The position numbers were made by a program, and so were the translations under genes. DNA of 6,941 bases, from positions 1 to 6,941 of the forward strand of contig DYRK01000204.1 in the NCBI GenBank assembly GCA_020718785.1, in the 5' to 3' direction. This document shows, piece after piece, positions 5,990 through 6,941 of this stretch; positions within the stretch are counted from its first letter, which is position 1, and every line of letters begins with the position of its first letter. Origin of the DNA: Desulfatirhabdium butyrativorans (lineage in GTDB: Bacteria > Desulfobacterota > Desulfobacteria > Desulfobacterales > DYRK01). The notes under the pieces were generated by a model. It did not search any database. It was not told the DNA's origin and saw only the letters and a list, made by a program, of their open reading frames with translations.

Positions 5990-6062
5990 TGTCATTCCTG
6001 CGGAAGCAGGAATCCGCTGTGCCCCTGATGAAAAATGGATTCCTGCTTCCGCAGGAATGACA
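5990..6062. repeat. Perfect 26-bp inverted repeat with nested palindromes
   Basis: Arms 5990-6015 and 6037-6062 are exact reverse complements around a 21-nt centre. Each arm holds its own palindrome, ATTCCTGC-GGAA-GCAGGAAT (5994-6013 in the left arm). The TGTCATTCC-GC-rich-GGAATCC pattern resembles a dispersed intergenic repeat seen in many proteobacteria and recalls the Neisseria dRS3 element. A mobilised miniature element is possible, but no target-site duplication is evident. It would form a very stable hairpin in the leader of the Uma2 gene. Confidence 0.93.
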
Positions 6063-6124
6063 GGGTGCGTAACATGAGATACTTAATCCGATTCATCCCT
6101 ACCTTTTTCACCGTAACATTTATT

Positions 6125-6139
6125 TTGTTAAAATAACAA
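6125..6139. repeat. Short AT-rich palindrome before the Uma2 gene
   Basis: TTGTTA-AAA-TAACAA is a perfect 6-3-6 dyad that overlaps the weaker candidate -10 (6129-6134) and lies 24 nt before the ATG. It could be a small operator, but AT-rich dyads of this length arise easily by chance. Confidence 0.35.
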
Positions 6140-6163
6140 TAAAATTTTCAGGACCGCGGAACT

Positions 6164-6941
6164 ATGGAAAATATTCAGCCCCTTACACAGGACATCAGGA
6201 TACAGATACCGGACTTCCGGGTTCCGGATAACCGCTCCGAAGACGGCAGGGCGGTTTCCGAAGCTGAATACTGGAGCAGATATTATGAACACGCGGATTT
6301 CAATTACGAATGGAACAGCGGTATTCTGGAGGAGAAGCCTGTGTCGGACTATCGGAATGTCCTCATGTACGCGTGGTTTGTGAAGCTTCTGGAGGCATAC
6401 ATCGAGCAGCGTCCCCTGGCGAAAAAGGTTTTCACGGACTTCGGATTCCGTCTGGCGCTTCCCGGCAGCACCCTGATACGCAAGCCGGATATCGGCGTGG
6501 TGTTAAACAGCAATCCCGACGGGCTGGAAAAAGAAGATCGCACGTTTTCCGGCATTTTCGATCTGTGCGTGGAACAGATATCCGATCAGACCCTGAAAGA
6601 CATAAAGCGGGATACCGTGGATAAAAAAAAAGAATATGCGGCTGCGGGCGTAAGGGAGTATTACATTCTGGACGCGGAGGACAGACACACAGCCTTTTAC
6701 CGCCGCGACAAAGCAGGGAAATACAGGCACATCCCGCCGGATAAAGACGGCGTCATCCGCTCCGATGTGCTGCCGGGGTTTCAGTTTCGCGTTTCGGACC
6801 TGCACAGTCAGCCTCTGCTTGAAGATATGGCAGAAGATGAGGTTTACCGCGGCTTTGTGCTGCTCCGCTATCAGGCTGCAAAACAGCGGGCAGAACAGGC
6901 TGAAAAACTGGCAGAATCAGAAAAACAGCGGGCAGACAGGC
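6164..6941 (+). CDS. Uma2 family (DUF820) endonuclease-like protein, 3' end outside window
   Basis: The frame is open from ATG 6164 to the window end (259 codons seen), with an in-frame stop at 6140-6142 and a weak AGGA (6150-6153) upstream. The protein matches the Uma2/DUF820 family, which has a PD-(D/E)XK nuclease-like fold and unsettled function. The core elements are KPDIGVV (107-113, Asp109), FDLCVEQIS (132-140, Glu137), then a lysine-rich DKKKEY (153-158) and AAGVREYYILD (160-170). These match the usual PD, VEVxS, K-x-x-x-Y and GVxEYWIVD pattern, so an active site appears intact. Residues 1-60 resemble the usual N-terminal region with an E-W-x-x-G-x-x-E pattern. From about residue 236 the chain becomes a heptad-like coiled coil (KQRAEQAEKLAESE, then KQRADR), repeated at a 42-bp DNA period and cut by the window edge. 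It is transcribed away from the other genes and looks like a separate unit. Confidence 0.85.
   Translation, partial: MENIQPLTQDIRIQIPDFRVPDNRSEDGRAVSEAEYWSRYYEHADFNYEWNSGILEEKPVSDYRNVLMYAWFVKLLEAYIEQRPLAKKVFTDFGFRLALPGSTLIRKPDIGVVLNSNPDGLEKEDRTFSGIFDLCVEQISDQTLKDIKRDTVDKKKEYAAAGVREYYILDAEDRHTAFYRRDKAGKYRHIPPDKDGVIRSDVLPGFQFRVSDLHSQPLLEDMAEDEVYRGFVLLRYQAAKQRAEQAEKLAESEKQRADR

Noticed and set aside
6310..6805. Open frames on both strands inside the Uma2 gene
   Set aside because: The frame from 6164 is continuous to the window end and carries the Uma2 motifs.

Overview
This window looks like chromosomal DNA of a sulfate-reducing Desulfobacterota, most like the Desulfonema/Desulfococcus group. 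That placement is inferred from three things: a PxxKW-type cysteine-rich small protein, a Uma2-family gene with a heptad-repeat tail, and abundant intergenic palindromic repeats built on variants of AACCGCGAATGCACGCGAAT. No rRNA, tRNA, CRISPR array or transposase is visible.

Positions 106-4733 hold four minus-strand genes read right to left: aspartate kinase (lysC), a class I/II PLP aminotransferase, a LUD-domain protein with a C-terminal four-cysteine cluster, and a secreted SurA/PrsA-like parvulin peptidyl-prolyl isomerase. Gaps are 20, 108 and 39 nt, and each gene has its own purine-rich ribosome binding site, so one operon is plausible. The 108-nt gap holds a hairpin repeat that may separate the two halves. 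The first pair fits amino-acid metabolism. The link to the LUD protein and the envelope foldase is by position only.

Positions 4734-5222 contain no gene but are dominated by an array of 87-bp units, each a long imperfect palindrome. A related single copy lies at 2097-2172. A clear intrinsic terminator (5219-5249) then ends the leftward PxxKW gene (5275-5553).

Positions 5554-6163 form a divergent control region. Two near-consensus sigma-70 promoters face away from each other, both TTGACA-N17-TATTAT. A CTGAAT/ATTCAG palindrome lies between them. The left one would drive the PxxKW gene through a leader of about 180 nt. The right one would drive a Uma2-family gene (6164 to beyond the window end) through a leader of about 230 nt that contains a perfect 26-bp inverted repeat.

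I see no convincing new multi-gene system. The most rewarding targets are the 87-bp palindromic array before lysC, the divergent promoter region with its repeated half-sites, and the 16-residue repeat linker of the parvulin.
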